Origin: Nitrospira sp.
Lineage (GTDB): Bacteria > Nitrospirota > Nitrospiria > Nitrospirales > Nitrospiraceae
Direction: 5' to 3'
DNA: 14,560 nt
Assembly: GCA_015904055.1 (NCBI GenBank)
Contig: JABMDE010000056.1
Span: forward strand, 1 to 14,560
How positions within the stretch are numbered: position 1 is the first letter of the stretch; each line of letters begins with the position of its first letter. Both the position numbers and the translations under genes were made by a program. A model generated the notes under the pieces. It was given only the letters and a program-made list of their open reading frames with translations. It did not search any database and was not told the origin of the DNA. Positions 12,858-14,560 of the stretch are shown here, one piece after another.

Positions 12858-14560
12858 GTCGTTCCCCGTTTGGCCTTTGCCGTCGGCGGGGCGGTGAGGG
12901 GATCGTCGGGCCAGTGGTGCTTGGGGTAGCGGCCGCGCAGTTCTTTCCGCACATCGTGGTAGGTATTGCGCCAAAATCCGGCCAGGTCTTGGGTCACTTG
13001 AACCGGCCGTTTGGCCGGCGACAGCAGATGCAGCATGACGGGAATCTTGCCGCCTGCCACACGGGGCGTGTCTTGGCAGCCGAACAGTTCTTGCAGCCGC
13101 ACGGCCAGCACAGGTATCTCTAAACCTTCGTAATCGAGTCGAACATGGGAGCCGCTTGGCACGGTGAGATGGGTGGGGGCAAGACGAGCAAGTTGCTGCT
13201 GTTGTTCCCACGTCAGCAACGCATGGAGCGGCGTGGCGAGATCCATGCGTTTGACGCGATCCAGCGTGGTGATGCCGGTGAGATAGGGACCGAGCCACTG
13301 ATCGATGGTGTGCAACAAGGTCTCATCTGATAGATCGGGCCAGCGCGATTCACTCCCATCGGCTCGGCGGAGCAACTGGACACGGGCACGCCATTGCTGC
13401 AGCTCCGGCGTCCAGGCCAGCGCGGCTAGTCCTGTCTGCCGAACCCCCTGCACGAGCGCAGCGGCGACCAGCAAAGGATCGGGCTTCGAGAGAGGCTGTT
13501 GTGAGAGGACGAGCGATCCCAAGCGGCGCTCTCTCGCAGCCCGCACACTGTGGGTTTTGTCATCCCATGCCACCGCCTCAGTTTCGACGATGTCCTTTTT
13601 GTACAGCTCCGCCAACGCTGTCTCCGATACTGGTGCGGCCAGATCGATGCGGGCCCATTGTTGGCCGCCGTCCAACTCAGCAATGACGAGGTACTGCTCC
13701 GTGCTGAGCGGGTCAGGGCCGGCAAAAGAAGCGCCGCGTCCATTGGCCATCAGATACCGTACCTCGCTGCCGTCCTGCCGCTGGCCAATCCGGTCAGGAT
13801 AGGCGAGCGCTAATAAGAGTCCCACCTGATCGAGCTGACTCTTGAAGTTTGACCGTTCTCCCGTTGTGGTTCGGGCGAGCTGTCGGCGCCAGAGGTCTGC
13901 CGTCCGTTTGATATGCTGGGCAGCGCCACGATCGATCGTCGCGCCGCCGGCAATATCTTGATGCCCATACAGGGCATCGAGTCTGATCCGGAGATCGGCA
14001 TTCCGATGCCCCCGATGGGTTCGGAATATATCGCGTTCGCTCAGGAGCGCCGCCACGTCACAGGCGAGAGTCGCCATGCCTAGGGACTGCGCCCTGAGAA
14101 TCATATGGGCAAGTCGAGGATGCAGCGACAGTTCGGCCATCGCTCGTCCGTGAGGAGTGATGCAGCCGTTGGAATCGATAGCGCCCAATCGGGTCAACAA
14201 TTCTTTTGCCTGTGTGACCGCTCCAGAAGGTGGAGGAGTCAGCCAGGACAGTTCAGATGGATCGCGGACACCCCACAGTGCGAGTTCCAAAACGAGCGGG
14301 GTAAGATCGGCTTCCAGTATTTCAGGAGGCCGGCGAGGGGTTAGGGATATCTGCTCCCGCTCGGTCCAGAGACGGTAACAGATTCCCGGTTCCAGACGCC
14401 CGGCTCGGCCGCGCCGTTGGTCGGCGGAGTCCTGCGTGACGCGACTGGTCTCCAATCGGGTCAAGCCTGAGCGGGGATCGAACCTCGGTGCACGTAACTG
14501 CCCCGCATCAACCACGATACGGACACCGTCGATCGTCAGACTGGTTTCGGCAATCGATGT
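12854..14560 (-). CDS. hrpB: ATP-dependent helicase HrpB, copy C, N-terminal part outside the window
   Basis: The frame is open from the window edge to its stop at 12854-12856, giving 568 residues equal to residues 274-841 of the complete copy B. It begins inside motif V (TSIAETSLT) and keeps QRRGRAGR and the whole C-terminal HrpB region. An ATG at 14515 gives a 553-residue ORF, but this is an internal methionine and not the gene start. Whether the ATPase core exists beyond the edge cannot be known. The last visible base corresponds to 6402 of unit A, where hrpB is broken 9 bases further on, so the same truncation is possible here. Sequence is closest to copy A. No frameshift or internal stop is seen. 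Confidence 0.88.
   Translation of the reverse strand, partial: TSIAETSLTIDGVRIVVDAGQLRAPRFDPRSGLTRLETSRVTQDSADQRRGRAGRLEPGICYRLWTEREQISLTPRRPPEILEADLTPLVLELALWGVRDPSELSWLTPPPSGAVTQAKELLTRLGAIDSNGCITPHGRAMAELSLHPRLAHMILRAQSLGMATLACDVAALLSERDIFRTHRGHRNADLRIRLDALYGHQDIAGGATIDRGAAQHIKRTADLWRRQLARTTTGERSNFKSQLDQVGLLLALAYPDRIGQRQDGSEVRYLMANGRGASFAGPDPLSTEQYLVIAELDGGQQWARIDLAAPVSETALAELYKKDIVETEAVAWDDKTHSVRAARERRLGSLVLSQQPLSKPDPLLVAAALVQGVRQTGLAALAWTPELQQWRARVQLLRRADGSESRWPDLSDETLLHTIDQWLGPYLTGITTLDRVKRMDLATPLHALLTWEQQQQLARLAPTHLTVPSGSHVRLDYEGLEIPVLAVRLQELFGCQDTPRVAGGKIPVMLHLLSPAKRPVQVTQDLAGFWRNTYHDVRKELRGRYPKHHWPDDPLTAPPTAKAKRGTT

Larger units (their letters stand above)
11997..14560 (+). repeat. 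Methyltransferase-hrpB block, unit C (runs off the window)
   Basis: This block aligns with unit A (3838-6402) at a constant offset of 8158 and no net indels, and with unit B at 5947 from 12360 onward. In HrpB it is closer to A than to B. For example, A and C share LSERDIFRTHRG and IDSNGCITPHG where B has LSERDRLRTHRG and IDSSGRITPHG. The left edge abuts the symporter remnant. The window ends about 10 bases short of the position where unit A breaks. Confidence 0.93.

Noticed and set aside
3838..14560. The repeated blocks as an insertion sequence or transposon
   Set aside because: No transposase, terminal inverted repeats or target duplications are seen; the repeated content is two housekeeping-type genes.
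1..14560. tRNA, rRNA and strong intrinsic terminators
   Set aside because: No cloverleaf-like or rRNA sequence was recognised in the gaps, and no GC hairpin followed by a T-run was found by reading both strands.
3838..14560. The triple block as a new defence or toxin system linked to the restriction locus
   Set aside because: The contents are ordinary HrpB and a small-molecule-type methyltransferase; the repeat layout is better explained by rearrangement or misassembly than by a designed cassette.

Overview
The window looks like bacterial chromosomal DNA of fairly high GC, with dense coding and short intergenic gaps. No gene in it is diagnostic of a lineage. The style (HrpB beside a small class I methyltransferase, a DbpA-type DEAD-box helicase, a four-helix-bundle gene inside a type I restriction locus) would fit Nitrospira/Nitrospirota or a similar environmental bacterium; this is a weak impression, not a proof.

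Left region (1-3660): the end of a type I restriction-modification operon, all on the + strand. It holds the C-terminal tail of HsdR, an inserted four-helix-bundle gene bordered and interrupted by short TCTGAAA-type repeats, an intact HsdM, and an HsdS whose two target-recognition halves lie in different frames. As written, specificity would depend on two half-subunits or on a frame correction. A 180-base stretch with one unrecognised 42-codon ORF follows.

Repeat region (3838-9432): a class I SAM-dependent methyltransferase gene (+) converges on hrpB (-) with a 4-base overlap. The block is partly duplicated in tandem with a constant offset of 2211 bases. Unit A (3838-6411) has the whole methyltransferase and only the C-terminal two thirds of HrpB. 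Unit B (6413 onward) has only the C-terminal 165 residues of the methyltransferase but a complete HrpB. The junction at 6411-6413 joins the middle of one gene to the middle of the other. Because the offset is divisible by three, open frames run through it on both strands.

Middle region (9433-11561): a 65-residue hypothetical gene divergent from hrpB, then a 590-residue DEAD-box RNA helicase with a DbpA-type C-terminal domain and a TTG start.

Right region (11562-14560): a small chimeric ORF fuses the start of an O-methyltransferase dimerisation domain to the end of a Na+/dicarboxylate-type (SDF) symporter. A third methyltransferase-hrpB block (unit C, offset 8158 from A) follows at once and runs off the window about 10 bases short of the point where unit A breaks. 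The three copies differ by many scattered, mostly silent substitutions and no net indels, so they diverged as working genes before being cut and joined.

The main result is this mosaic of at least three non-homologous junctions around diverged methyltransferase-hrpB copies. It is either a real recombination hot spot or a chimeric assembly of related strains. The sequence alone cannot decide, and the assembly explanation should be tested first.
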